In this document: positions 10,001 to 18,796 of the stretch, piece by piece
Position numbering within the stretch: the first letter of the stretch is position 1
Layout: every line of letters begins with the position of its first letter
Source: Heterotrichella gracilis
Taxonomy: Eukaryota > Sar > Xanthophyceae > Tribonematales > Xanthonemataceae
Length of the DNA stretch: 27,748 bases
NCBI GenBank assembly: GCA_032358255.1
Contig: JAULBX010028615.1
Location: forward strand, 1 to 27,748
Reading direction: 5' to 3'
The notes under the pieces: generated by a model
Seen by the model: the letters and a program-made list of their open reading frames with translations, nothing else
What the model was told of the DNA's origin: nothing
Database searches by the model: none
Position numbers and translations under genes: made by a program

Positions 10001-13000
10001 CTTTTCTGACGGGATCTCCATGCCCAGGTCCCCCCGGGCCACCATGATACCATCCGCCTCCCGCAGGATCTCGTCAAAGTTGAGTAGTCCCGCCTCATTC
10101 TCTATTTTGCACAGGATCTTGATGTCATGACCACCGCCATCATTCAAGATTTTCCTGCAAGTTTGCAATGCCATTTGAGTGAACGCCAACAAGTGCAGAC
10201 TTGTGCCAGTATGATAGGCCGCATGGTAGCTGCATTGTTGCCAGTCGGTAGGGCCTGCAGGTGCAAGGGTGCAAGGACTAAGCTGTGCATGCCACATGTG
10301 ATGACACAGATGGCTGGAAGATGTGTATGCAACCATGCCACAAACGCCTTTGAAGTAAGCCTTTCACATGCAGCTAGGTGGGTGGACTTGGACGGCAAAA
10401 GGTGCACCATGTTGTAATGGGCAGCAATCAGGCGATGCTCAGCGAAGCTTATCGCTGCACTCTTACCGTATGAACTTCACATCCTCTGCCCGCTGCACGA
10501 AAGAGGCAAAGATGAAGTCCATTTTGTTGGCGCACGCAAACTGCTGCAGGTCGTGTATGTCCTTTTCTGTGAGCACAGGGATGTCCACATGTGCCCCCGG
10601 CAGGTTGACGTTCTTGCGCTCACCCAGCACACTGTCATTCAGCACCCGCCCACGCACATCAGTGGGGCTGCTGATCTCAACCACCTGAGGGGAAAGTACA
10701 GCAATGATCAATGCTCAAGGAATGTGTGCACTGGATGCCCTTCCCCAGTGAAACTGAGGGGGAAAGGCCAACAGGCATACAGTTGTATAGTGTAAAGTCA
10801 AGTGTTGCAGCAGGCCAGCTGTCACCCACATCCACGTCAATGGTACAACAGACCAGTTATCACCCACCTCTATGACAATGGTGCCGTCAGCAATGAGGAT
10901 GCGCCCGCCTGGCTTGACTGTCTTGCACAGCTGGGCATAGGACACACCAATCACCGTCTCCCCACTGGCCTCGTCCTGATACCCCTCAAATTCTGTGTAT
11001 GCGGCCCCCACCCCCCTCACTGTGATATCCTGGCCTGCCCGCAGTGCCAGCTTCTTGCCTCCCCTCAGCATGGCGGTGCGTATCTCCGGCCCCTTAGTGT
11101 CCAGGCATGTTGCCCATTGCGGGGTGTTTGGGAGGCCAAGCTCCTCGCGCAAGCGCTCCCCCTTGGCAGCGCACACAGCGCGGAACCTGCCAGGGTCAGC
11201 ACACAAGGATACCAGATCAGGGACCGGCACCAGCTAGGCAAAGGCAAATATAACTTTGGCTAGTCATATTTAAATACACACATGGATTATTTGTCTGTTA
11301 TAGAATTAGGAAGACGTAAACTAAAAACAAATATATATATTGCATTAGTTTGTACACATCCTCAGCACATTGGCCCATCTTGGCCCAACCTGGCACATGC
11401 TTGTGGCATTATGGTGAGCATGGCAATTTAAATGCTATGCGGCCCATAAAACTTTTTCTTGTTTCATCTCTCCGCCAACTAATTTTATCTCCCCGGTTCA
11501 CAAAGCATGGTTTGCATTTGCATGCGCCGCTCTGGAAACAAGCCCAGCTTGACAGTGCTGTGGGTGTTCCATGCGCAAGGTATAGCATCTAGGGCGTGCA
11601 TGAGTATATACCACCCCCGTGGCTGCCATGCTGCAAGGCTGATGCACACAGGGCTGTCAGCATGCAGCTTTCCACACCTGTCCAGCACTGCCTGGTGCCC
11701 TGCGTGGTCCCCGTGGCTGAAGTTGAAGCGCGCAATGGCCAAACCCGCGTCAAGCAGCGCCTCCAGACCCTCCTCGCTCCAGCAGGCGGGGCCAAGCGTG
11801 CACACAATCTTGGTCTCGCGGTGGTTGTGCAGCGCGCTTGTGATCATATCCAGCGAGATGTGCGTGGAGGTGAGGGTGTAGGTGGCGTTCTTCTCGTATG
11901 GGCTGTCATAGCCGTGCCCAACAGTTTCCATGTAGGGCGCATCAGCAGTGGCGCCAAGCGTCACACAGCGCAGCAAGGCACTGGTGTCGGCATCAAGACA
12001 GTCCTGGGTGCAAGGGCAAGGACATGGGGTAAGAGCTGCGGTCATGTGATGGTGGTAAACGGTAATTAGCCTTATTTTCAAGTACTGCAGAAGGCGCAGG
12101 TCTGCACCGGTACTGCCACCCAGTCAAGCGTGCACATCTGTATGCTAGCATTTTGAATGGTAGTTGCATGTATTCAGTAAGGCTTCATGTTGCTACACGC
12201 CAGCAACCCCACCTGTCCCGTGACCACAATGAGCTTCTTGCCATCCCTGAGGAACGCCGCCTGGCTCCCTGACGCCATTCCCGGCACAGCCTCACGCACC
12301 AGCGCCAGAGCTTGTGACATGGGGGCGCAATCATCTAGGTCAGGCGGGAGGAGCACTGGGTGCTGGCCAAAGCGGGTGCGGCTCTGGCGGAGCACACGTG
12401 GGTCTGGAGAGCAACACACAGCAAGCTGGTGAGTCACCCATGGCCATAGTCTGGTGGCAGGTGTGATGATCATCTGCCTCACGTGCACTTGAAATGAGCA
12501 AACATTGCTTGCAATTGTAATATTGCCTGGCTACATGTTGCAGACAGGTTATAATGTATGCGTTTGTGTGTACTACTTCCATTCTGACTTCCATTGTTCT
12601 TTTACTATTATTAAATATATAAAAGGATTTAATGGATATTTTTAATTGTGTTTTTACCTTTATTTAAGTTTTTGGTACCTGAAATAGTCATAGTACTAAT
12701 CGATCGACCATCAAAATCTTCCAGGCCCAGCCTCACCTTTGCTTGCCACAAAGACGGGTGCGCATGGGCGGTATTTTGACACCAAATTTGCCGCCAGCCC
12801 AGTAGCCGTGAACACCACTAGTGCACTGCCTTCATCCGCATCGATGACCCCATTGGCATCCTCGTCCTCTGTGAAGTGCCAGGCCATTGGCGCAACGCGG
12901 CACAGGCTGGACTCCAGAGGGGACAAAGGGTCTGGGGGAGTGGGGCACTGGCAGGTTCAAGTTTGACACATGGTACACAGTTACGGCACACTGGCTGCTT

Positions 13001-15992
13001 GGTATGTCAAAGCCCAGCAGGCATGCAATGCAGGTCACACACGGGGACGACAGGGGGCGTGGTTGAGAATGCCCATTGTCGTAATTTCCCACCTCCTGCT
13101 GTGTTCATCCTGTGCAGGTGGTCGAATAGGAAGAGGTAGTCAACACCTAACTCTGCGTTCTCTGTGATGGCGGCCATGGTAGACACAGCGGCCACAGGGA
13201 ACTTGCCGCTGGCTGTCTCCCCTGCAGCCAGAGGGGGAGCAGGCGCCACAGGTCAGCAGCAGGCATCGAGGCTACGTCATAGCAATGCCTGTAATATACC
13301 TAAGCACACAACCATAGCACACAAGGTCAAGTGTACCAGAACGCATCACAATGAGCAAGCTGGACATCCTGCAGTAGCTCCAGGCATGCCTGTTGCCACT
13401 GTGGTGCAGGATGTGCCCTCTCACACGCCCCTCCTCCACCCCGCACCTGGGCCCTTTTGGGGGCCCTTCCCCACCTGAAAGCATGACCGCATCCACCCCA
13501 TCAAACACCGCATTGGCCACGTCAGTCATCTCAGCGCGGGTGGGCAGCGGGTTGTCAGCCATAGAGGAAAGCATCTCGGTGGCGCAGACAATGAACTTGC
13601 CAGCAATGTTGGCCTTGGTGATCATCATTTTCTGGGCAAGGGCAACCTGTGGTACAGGTACAAGGGTGTCAAATTTAGAGGGACTGGTGGAAGGGTTACT
13701 GGCGTCACTAAACCACCAAAATGTTGCCTACCTTTTCTGATGGGATCTCCATTGCCAGGTCACCCCTGGCTACCATGATGCCGTCGGTCTCCTTGAGGAT
13801 CTCATCATAGTTGATCAAGCCATGCAATGACTCAATCTTGGACATGATCAGGATGTGCTCACCCCCTGCCTCCTGCAGCTTCTGGCGAATGAACCTGTGC
13901 CAATGCAGGGAGGTGAGGTAAGTAGGAACAATTGCATTACAAGGGCGACCTGGCAACATACCCGCCACACAGCCATGGCATGCTCGGGACAGAACAACAC
14001 ACAATCATGGCAAGCAGGCTGATCGCAGGCTGCACCTCCTCCCCAGACAGGGCATGAAGGATGCCCCTGCCTCATCTGATCACTAGGGCCTGAAGTCCAG
14101 AGCTGTGCGGCCGGGGCCAGCCCTGGTGGAGCGATGGCAGGGGGTGGTGTATCCAGGCCGTCGCCACTTGCAGTACATAGCCACTCAGGTTAAAGATTTC
14201 CACCTACCTCACGTCATCAGCGCTTTGCACAAACGAGGCGCTGATCATATCCATGCCATGCCCACAGCCCACCACCTGCACATCCTTTATGTCGCCTGGC
14301 CCCAGCACCGGCAGGTCCACACGCACTCCTGGCAGGCCCATGTTCTTGCGCTGACCCAGCATCGCACTGTTCTGCACAGTACCTGCATGAGGTAGGGAAC
14401 ATGGCTGTGGGAAACGGCAGTTTAATGGGTCATTCAGAAGGCCTGGTCAGGATGCATCCAGCACACTACATGTCAAGAACATTGACATCAGGGACGCATA
14501 CACTGCAGAGGTGCACCATGCAGTGGGATATGCCACAGCAAGCACACTCCGCTCACCAATGACGGTGACTCCGTCCTCTGGCAGGCTGTCAACCACCACA
14601 GAGATGGTCCCGTCGGCAATGAGGATGGTCCCGCCGACTGCCACATCGCGTGCCAGGTGTGGGTAGGAGCACCCAATGACGGCCTCGCCAGTGGCTGGGT
14701 CCAGGTACCCCTCCCATGCCGTGTACTCCTCACCCACCGCCTTGATTGTGATGCACTGCCCCTTGGTGAGGAAGATGCTTGTCCCACCCTTGAGCATTGC
14801 TGTGCGTATCTCGGGTCCCTGGAGCAGAGAGGGCGGAGTAGTCCAGGGTTACGAAAGATGGGGCCAGGGCACAGGTGCAGGATGATGTATACGGTATATG
14901 GTACATCATAAATCATATATATGATATATGATGTGCACCTAGATCATATACGTGCACCAACATGATGCCATAGGCTGCTGTGCATGTATATGCATGTACA
15001 CTGCGTCATAGCAGAAAAAGTATGACCACTTGAACCATGGCGGTCTACGCAACTTATAGCCCACCACGCCCCCACCCACCTTTGTGTCAAGCATTGTGCA
15101 GATTATTGCTTGTTTGCTGGCAGACACCTTGCGCAGCCGCTCCAGCACCTGCAGGTGGCCTAAGGAGGAGATGGGGAGGTGAGAGCAGCTGCCAGTGAAT
15201 GCCAAGGCAGCTGACGACCCAGAGCACAAGGAGCAACACATACACCAGTCCTGTCCCACCTGCATGGTCCCCGTGGCTGAAGTTGAAGCGCGCAATTCCC
15301 ATGCCCGCATCCATCAGTCCCGCTAGCCCCTCCTCGCTCCAGCAGGCGGGGCCAAGTGTGCATATTATATTGGTCTTGCGCACAGTGGGGAAGCTCTGCA
15401 GGTACACACAGCAAAAGGCACTCTCAGTGGTCACTGGCAGCCACAAGTATACCAAGGTCACAGCCCCTGCCCAACCATGTCCGCGCATAGGCCTCACCTG
15501 TGTTATCATTGCTGGCGACACTCGCACCATGCGCTCTGCCACTGCGTCAGGTGTGACGTCTGGCGGGACTATGTTTGCTGGCACATACTCCGGCAGCCAG
15601 TCTGTGCTCCGCTCCTCCTTCTGGTCCTCGCTCTCCCGAGTGCGCAGCAGGGAGGCCTGCTTCAGGAACAGGCGACGGGAGGTGCGCATGCTCTGGCGCT
15701 CGAGGAAACTCTGCACAATGGGTGGGGTTGGGGGGGGTTGGGGGGGGGGTACCTCTGCACCTGTGCGTGCCAAGGGAGTGGGACAGGACCGACTAGCAGG
15801 AGCACCACTGCACTGTGTTCAGCGATTTGTTTGACATAAAAAAACATGGCAAGCTATGTAGTTGTAGTTGTGGCCATGCAGTGCCCTTAGTTGTTTCTTT
15901 ACCATTTCCTCCACTACCACTGGGGAGTCGTTCTCCGGGAGCGTAGGCATGGTCAGACTGGCCTTGGCCAGACTGACACGCTTCAAAGACAT
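1050..15992 (-). CDS. Giant pyruvate kinase with four tandem PK domains (37 exons)
   Basis: Pyruvate kinase transfers phosphate from phosphoenolpyruvate to ADP, giving pyruvate and ATP. I joined 37 exons with GT-AG introns; every exon phase agrees and the coding length is 6,693 nt, or 2,230 residues. The start is ATG at 15992-15990 in the context GGCACCATGT; the stop is at 1050-1052. Residues 1-101 are a non-catalytic, basic/acidic mixed extension without a clear transit peptide, so the protein is probably cytosolic. Four PK domains follow: about 102-602, 603-1199, 1200-1702 and 1703-2230. Each has the [10 protein letters not shown] substrate/potassium loop, LDTKGPE(I/V)RT, the K-(I/V)-E catalytic pair, (V/I)ARGDL(G/A)MEIP, the ATxML threonine and MLSGET. 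Glu in GPE-(I/V)-RT marks the potassium-dependent class. Ordinary PK subunits are about 500 residues and work as tetramers, so this chain could fold as a covalent tetramer (inference). Joins 1-2 and 3-4 are firm; join 2-3 is less certain. I recall, without certainty, a similarly long pyruvate kinase in Chlamydomonas. Confidence 0.8.
1810..1990. repeat. Near-identical exon shared by PK domains 4 and 1
   Basis: This 181-base stretch matches 13472-13652 at 174 of 181 positions by manual count. It covers the entire 172-nt exon (VALAQ to MLSG) plus flanking intron bases on both sides. The encoded peptides are identical, so all coding differences are synonymous. The two copies sit in the first and last domains, about 11.7 kb apart. 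Confidence 0.88.
3019..3046. repeat. Degenerate interstitial telomere-like repeat (PK intron 32)
   Basis: Two copies of TTAAGGG are followed by TTCAGG and then TATTTAGGA. These are one-base variants of TTTAGGG. The element lies in the intron between exons 32 and 33 of the pyruvate kinase gene, next to a 16-bp palindrome CAAAATTGCAATTTTG (3060-3075). Confidence 0.6.
3956..4081. repeat. Near-identical tract shared by PK domains 4 and 3
   Basis: This 126-base stretch matches 7826-7951 at 120 of 126 positions by manual alignment. It covers the first barrel strands (RKTKIV to HGDHEG) and the splice donor. The same regions of domains 1 and 2 diverge more, so this pair reflects recent duplication or gene conversion between domains 3 and 4. 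Confidence 0.85.
4770..4935. other. AT-rich island in PK intron 27
   Basis: The intron between exons 27 and 28 (5216-4548) is unusually long for this gene. It contains a block rich in TATA-, TTTAT- and ATAT-type words, in sharp contrast with the GC-rich surroundings. No terminal inverted repeats or target-site duplication were visible by eye. It may be a decayed insertion. Confidence 0.5.
5922..5938. repeat. Interstitial TTTAGGG repeat (PK intron 25)
   Basis: Two perfect TTTAGGG units plus TTT lie in the intron between exons 25 and 26. The orientation is opposite to the terminal array. Another GGTTTAGGG follows within 50 bases (5981-5989). Confidence 0.8.
5952..6055. repeat. Imperfect minisatellite with GTTGCCAAC and telomere-like cores
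   Basis: Unit 1 (5952-5999), unit 2 (6000-6041) and a partial unit 3 (6042-6055) each begin with (C)TGTTGCCAAC or GGTTGCCAAC. Units 1 and 2 continue through A(G/A)GGGTT-type telomere-like sequence and a GTGGC segment. The array lies entirely inside intron 25 of the pyruvate kinase gene. Imperfect matches suggest an old tandem duplication. Confidence 0.65.
7369..7459. repeat. 91-base identical tract shared by PK domains 3 and 2
   Basis: These 91 bases are identical to 10861-10951. The tract covers codons for [13 protein letters not shown] to TIVIE, the splice donor and the first intron bases. Identity then breaks on both sides. Identity extending into the intron cannot be explained by protein constraint and indicates gene conversion or very recent copying. 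Confidence 0.9.
8344..12003 (-). other. PK domain 2 (exons 12-20)
   Basis: Exons: 12003-11678, 11186-10868, 10684-10467, 10154-10001, 9723-9552, 9310-9126, 9033-8911, 8718-8571, 8489-8344. A linker of about 60 residues precedes the PK start ([13 protein letters not shown]). This domain alone lacks the intron at the HGDH-(A/E)-G position; exon 12 reads through it, and the next intron falls after VLD within the codon for R. It has intact [40 protein letters not shown] and MLSGET motifs. The tail after exon 19 ends SYRSVK. If the next intron is retained, translation stops four codons later (VLKK, stop at 8329). Confidence 0.85.
8776..8796. repeat. Interstitial CCCTAAA repeat (PK intron 18)
   Basis: TAAACCCTAAACCCTACAAAC contains one full and one near-full telomere unit, in the same orientation as the chromosome end. 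It lies in the intron between exons 18 and 19 of the pyruvate kinase gene, 8.8 kb from the terminus. Confidence 0.75.
12590..12710. other. AT-rich island in PK intron 10
   Basis: A block of T- and A-runs (TATTATTAAATATATAAAAG and similar) interrupts otherwise balanced sequence in the intron between exons 10 and 11. A similar AT-rich block lies at about 11250-11350 in intron 12. No coding potential is seen in either. Confidence 0.5.
14882..14925. repeat. Small inverted repeats in PK intron 4
   Basis: ATGATGTA (14882-14889) and TACATCAT (14902-14909) form an 8-bp stem with a 12-base loop. They are followed by the perfect palindrome ATCATATATATGAT (14912-14925). Both lie in the intron between exons 4 and 5 of the pyruvate kinase gene. 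Confidence 0.55.
15721..15751 (-). other. Extreme C-tract before PK exon 2 acceptor
   Basis: The plus strand carries runs of four, eight and about ten guanines separated by TT. In the pyruvate kinase transcript these are cytosine runs directly upstream of the exon 2 acceptor (ACCCATTGTGCAG), so they probably act as its polypyrimidine tract. The plus strand also satisfies a G-quadruplex pattern. Confidence 0.6.
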
Positions 15993-17083
15993 GGTGCCCG
16001 CTCCTGTCGTCGAGAGCTGGGTCAGTGCTTCAGTGGTGGTGGACTGCACAGGACACCGACCCAGATTTGCATGCATGCGTACGCAACAAGTTAAGAAGCA
16101 CGACATGCGAAGCCATGAGGGACTGCGATGAGGCTAATGTGAAAGGACGCGTCGCAAAGTCACAGGCAATAGCCAGGCAAGGCTATAGCTAGGCCCTGCC
16201 TAGTCTAGGGTAAAGAATGCATGCATTCCATGAGATGGCGCCAACGCGCACAAAAAGCTCGTGCTTCCATCTGGTAGGTTAGAACCTGAAGGTACATATT
16301 CACAGCACTGAAAGAGTATCTTGACCTCGCGCGCCCATGCCACAAACCTAGATAAGGTCCGAAACGAGATTGATGATGTTCTCCATACCCCTGCCCAGCT
16401 GAGGTGCACCAGCTCGTATTGATGTGTTCAAGAATAAAGGCGACAACACGGCAAGTGTACTCAACCCAGCCACAATATTGTTCAGACCTTTGACTGCTGT
16501 GGGTGAAAGGTTCGTGGGTATTGTGCTGTCGATGAACCTCGTGGCGGAAGTGGGCACTGTGGACTTGTCTCCAGTGCAACCCCAAGCCAGGTTTACATTT
16601 GACACATGGACGCTGCAGCAGGGTGCAAAGAGCCCAATGTTGCTTGGAGGACTAAGTTGTGTGGTTGCCGCCGTGCGGTGTGCCCCGATTTTACAGACTG
16701 TGTCACCACTAGTGGTCCATTAGGGCATGAGCTAGCGGGTGCAGTGTCCACCAGGGTAATACCCTAGTAAGAGATATTACTGAAGTCCATTAACTCCAAT
16801 TTACTCGTAAGCCTACTGGGGTTGATGCTTGCAGACAGTGCACCAAGTGACTAAACCAATGTACAGGGAACAAGGTTCAGCTCGAGAGAGCATTTCACTG
16901 AACACCGGTCCAGCCTTTGTGCCTGAAAGTCGAAACTGCAACATACTGGTACTTTGCCGAGCGCTGTGGACAACCCTGTCCCAATAACCTGCCCTGCTGC
17001 CCCACAACTGACTGCTGCTGACCAGTGGCCAGGCACTGCATACCAACCAGTACCCTCCCGCGCTGCCTACCCCTCCCCATGTT
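15993..17083. other. Intergenic region between ClpR and PK genes
   Basis: This stretch lies between the ClpR stop and the pyruvate kinase start, both on the minus strand, and must hold the pyruvate kinase promoter and the ClpR 3' end. A minus-strand ATG frame of 85 residues (16605-16348) contains a hydrophobic run (NIVAGLSTLAVLSPLFL) but matches no family I know. The reading frame upstream of the chosen pyruvate kinase ATG stays open to 16106 and includes a possible acceptor (TGTGCAG), so an extra 5' exon is possible. Confidence 0.5.
16348..16605 (-). CDS. Possible small hypothetical protein, doubtful
   Basis: This is an ATG-initiated 85-residue frame ending NIINLVSDLI. It has one hydrophobic stretch of about 17 residues in the middle that could span a membrane. 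I recognise no domain, and no splicing partner or promoter supports it. It lies just upstream of the pyruvate kinase gene on the same strand and may equally be part of its 5' leader or pure chance. Confidence 0.2.
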   Translation of the reverse strand: MSNVNLAWGCTGDKSTVPTSATRFIDSTIPTNLSPTAVKGLNNIVAGLSTLAVLSPLFLNTSIRAGAPQLGRGMENIINLVSDLI

Positions 17084-18796
17084 CTACCTGGCCACCAGGC
17101 CTGCCTCCTTGTCCCACTGCTCGGGGCTCTTGACGGTATCAATAATAGATGTCTCAGACCGGACAATGCCGTCAATAACACCGTACTCAAGGGCATCACG
17201 TGGCTGCATGTAAAGAGGTCGCTGCATGTCCTGCACATAGTACACAAACAGTTCTAGTGTCAACACGACCTTGCACCGGAGTAGCCTATGCAACTGCAGA
17301 ACCCACTCCGCCGCTTTCCATGTGTTTGCAAGCCACAATGCTGGGGGCGCAGCTAGGGCTCACGTGCAAGACAACCTGCGTTTATTATTGCCATTCACAA
17401 CTTTACCGGCACCTGAAGGCCTGCCGTGCAGCCCTCTTACTTACTATACAAATGCAACTGGGGGGTGAAGTGAAAAAACATCCCAGCGTGACATTTAAGC
17501 AAGTGCCCAATACAGTCACCAAGTACCAAGGCCTATTACCGTGAGTCCACTTCCTATCTACAGGCTACACCCTCCACATATTACTGCCCACCTTGTCCAG
17601 CTTCTCCACTGAGTGCCCCGTTGTGCTTGACAGAATCTTGAGGTAGGCTTGCTTCTGCGCAAGAACCTCACGCCACTTGATGGCAATTTCAATGGCCTGG
17701 CGCTGGCCCGTGGGGGGCACGCGCGGCTGCTGGAGCATGGCGGTCGCATGTGGCAGCATGAAGCGCTTGCCCTTGGCGCCCGCAGACAGGAGCATGCAGG
17801 CCTGGCCAATGGCCACCCCAACGCCCACCGTGTGAATCTCGTTTTGGACATAGCACATCGTGTCGTAGATCATGGTGCCTTCAGTTTCAAACCCCACCTG
17901 GCAAATGCACATCACGTGGTTGGATGCCAGGACAGTGGATGCGCTGCACAGGTTGGTCAAGAAGCAGTGCCCAATAACCACAGCAACCAGCATTACGCAC
18001 CGTCTCTCCATCGGCACGGGTTGTGCCAGTGGAGTTAATGTACAAAAACATCGGCTTGTTGCGGTCCTTGTACTGCAGGTACAGCAGCTCCGCTACAATC
18101 AGCTCCGTGACCGCAGGTACCAGCTGCAGCGTACAAAGGGACGTAAACACACATGCAGGCAGAAGGCAATACATGCAGCTTGTAAACTATCGCAGGTGCA
18201 GCAATCTGCAGTGCGTGGCTGCACGAGCTGAGCAAGCGGTGCGCCTGCCAGGCCACTCACCGGCATGCCCAGGTACACAATCCTGCTGTCCAGGAGCAAG
18301 GAAGGCAGGTCAGGCGGGGGGGTGCGTGGCCGATGATCATCAAAACCGCTTGAGGCAACTGCTGGGGCCCCCGAGGCAGCCTGGATGGGTGGTTGGACCA
18401 ACTCAGGCTGGGGCGTCCACAGCTGTTGGGCATCGCCTGCAGGCCACCCAAACCACAAAGTTACTACAAAGTGCTGCTAGCAAACACCTGAAGCACTAGC
18501 GGTTGGAGCATACTCACCACCGGACAGGCCAAGCCAGGCCAAAACTAAGGGTCATGCACTTGTTCAAAGGTGGCCACATAATGAGTAGCATCAGTGGTAT
18601 ACAGACAGAACAACACGCAAACCATATACGAATGCTGACCTTGATACGCTGCCACAATGCTTGCTGGTCGGCAACTTCGCTGGCGCAGGTGAAGAGGCGA
18701 CCTCAGGGTTCTGCTGCTGCACTGTGGGACTGCATTATGCATGCATTCTCTGGCCCCGATGGCTGGGTAACCCTTGGCAAGCACAAAGCTGGTCAT
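17084..18796 (-). CDS. Chloroplast Clp protease non-catalytic subunit ClpR (ClpR1-like)
   Basis: ClpR proteins are inactive ClpP paralogues that co-assemble with ClpP in the plastid protease core fed by ClpC/D chaperones. Five exons join in phase: 18796-18640, 18436-18261, 18123-18001, 17897-17592, 17230-17084, giving 302 residues. Residues 1-50 (MTSFVLAKGYPAIGARECMH onward) are rich in Ser, Arg and Ala and nearly free of acid, as in chloroplast transit peptides. The ClpP fold follows from about 100 (SRIVYLGMPLVPAVTELIVA), with FLYINSTG and GVGVAIGQACMLLSAGAKGK. The triad is lost: the serine motif reads GQACM (183-187), the active histidine of MIHQP is glutamine in MLQQP (Q208), and no aspartate lies at the usual place near MQRPLYM. 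QPRVPPTGQ and the C-terminal VKSPEQWDKEAGLV resemble land-plant ClpR1 as I recall it. ClpR is firm; the R1 subtype is inference. Confidence 0.88.

Larger units (their letters stand above)
12213..15992 (-). other. N-terminal extension and PK domain 1 (exons 1-11)
   Basis: Exons: 15992-15903, 15710-15498, 15395-15260, 15159-15080, 14818-14557, 14382-14208, 13894-13732, 13646-13475, 13221-13093, 12931-12737, 12403-12213. Exons 1-2 encode the 101-residue extension. Domain 1 begins [18 protein letters not shown] and keeps R137, N139 and S141 of the ARFNFS loop. Its GDL motif reads [12 protein letters not shown], with alanine where the other domains have glycine. In the C-terminal part, exon 10 carries [12 protein letters not shown] (residues 496-507), which matches an EF-hand calcium loop and is absent from domains 2-4. 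The domain runs straight into domain 2 by a phase-0 splice (VVTGQ to DCLDAD) with no intervening stop, so domains 1 and 2 share one polypeptide. Confidence 0.85.

Noticed and set aside
15819..16106. Longer N-terminus for PK starting at 16106
   Set aside because: The upstream ATG adds MSCFLTCCVRMH with a cysteine-rich, unconserved look; ATG at 15992 has a better initiation context (GCACCATG).
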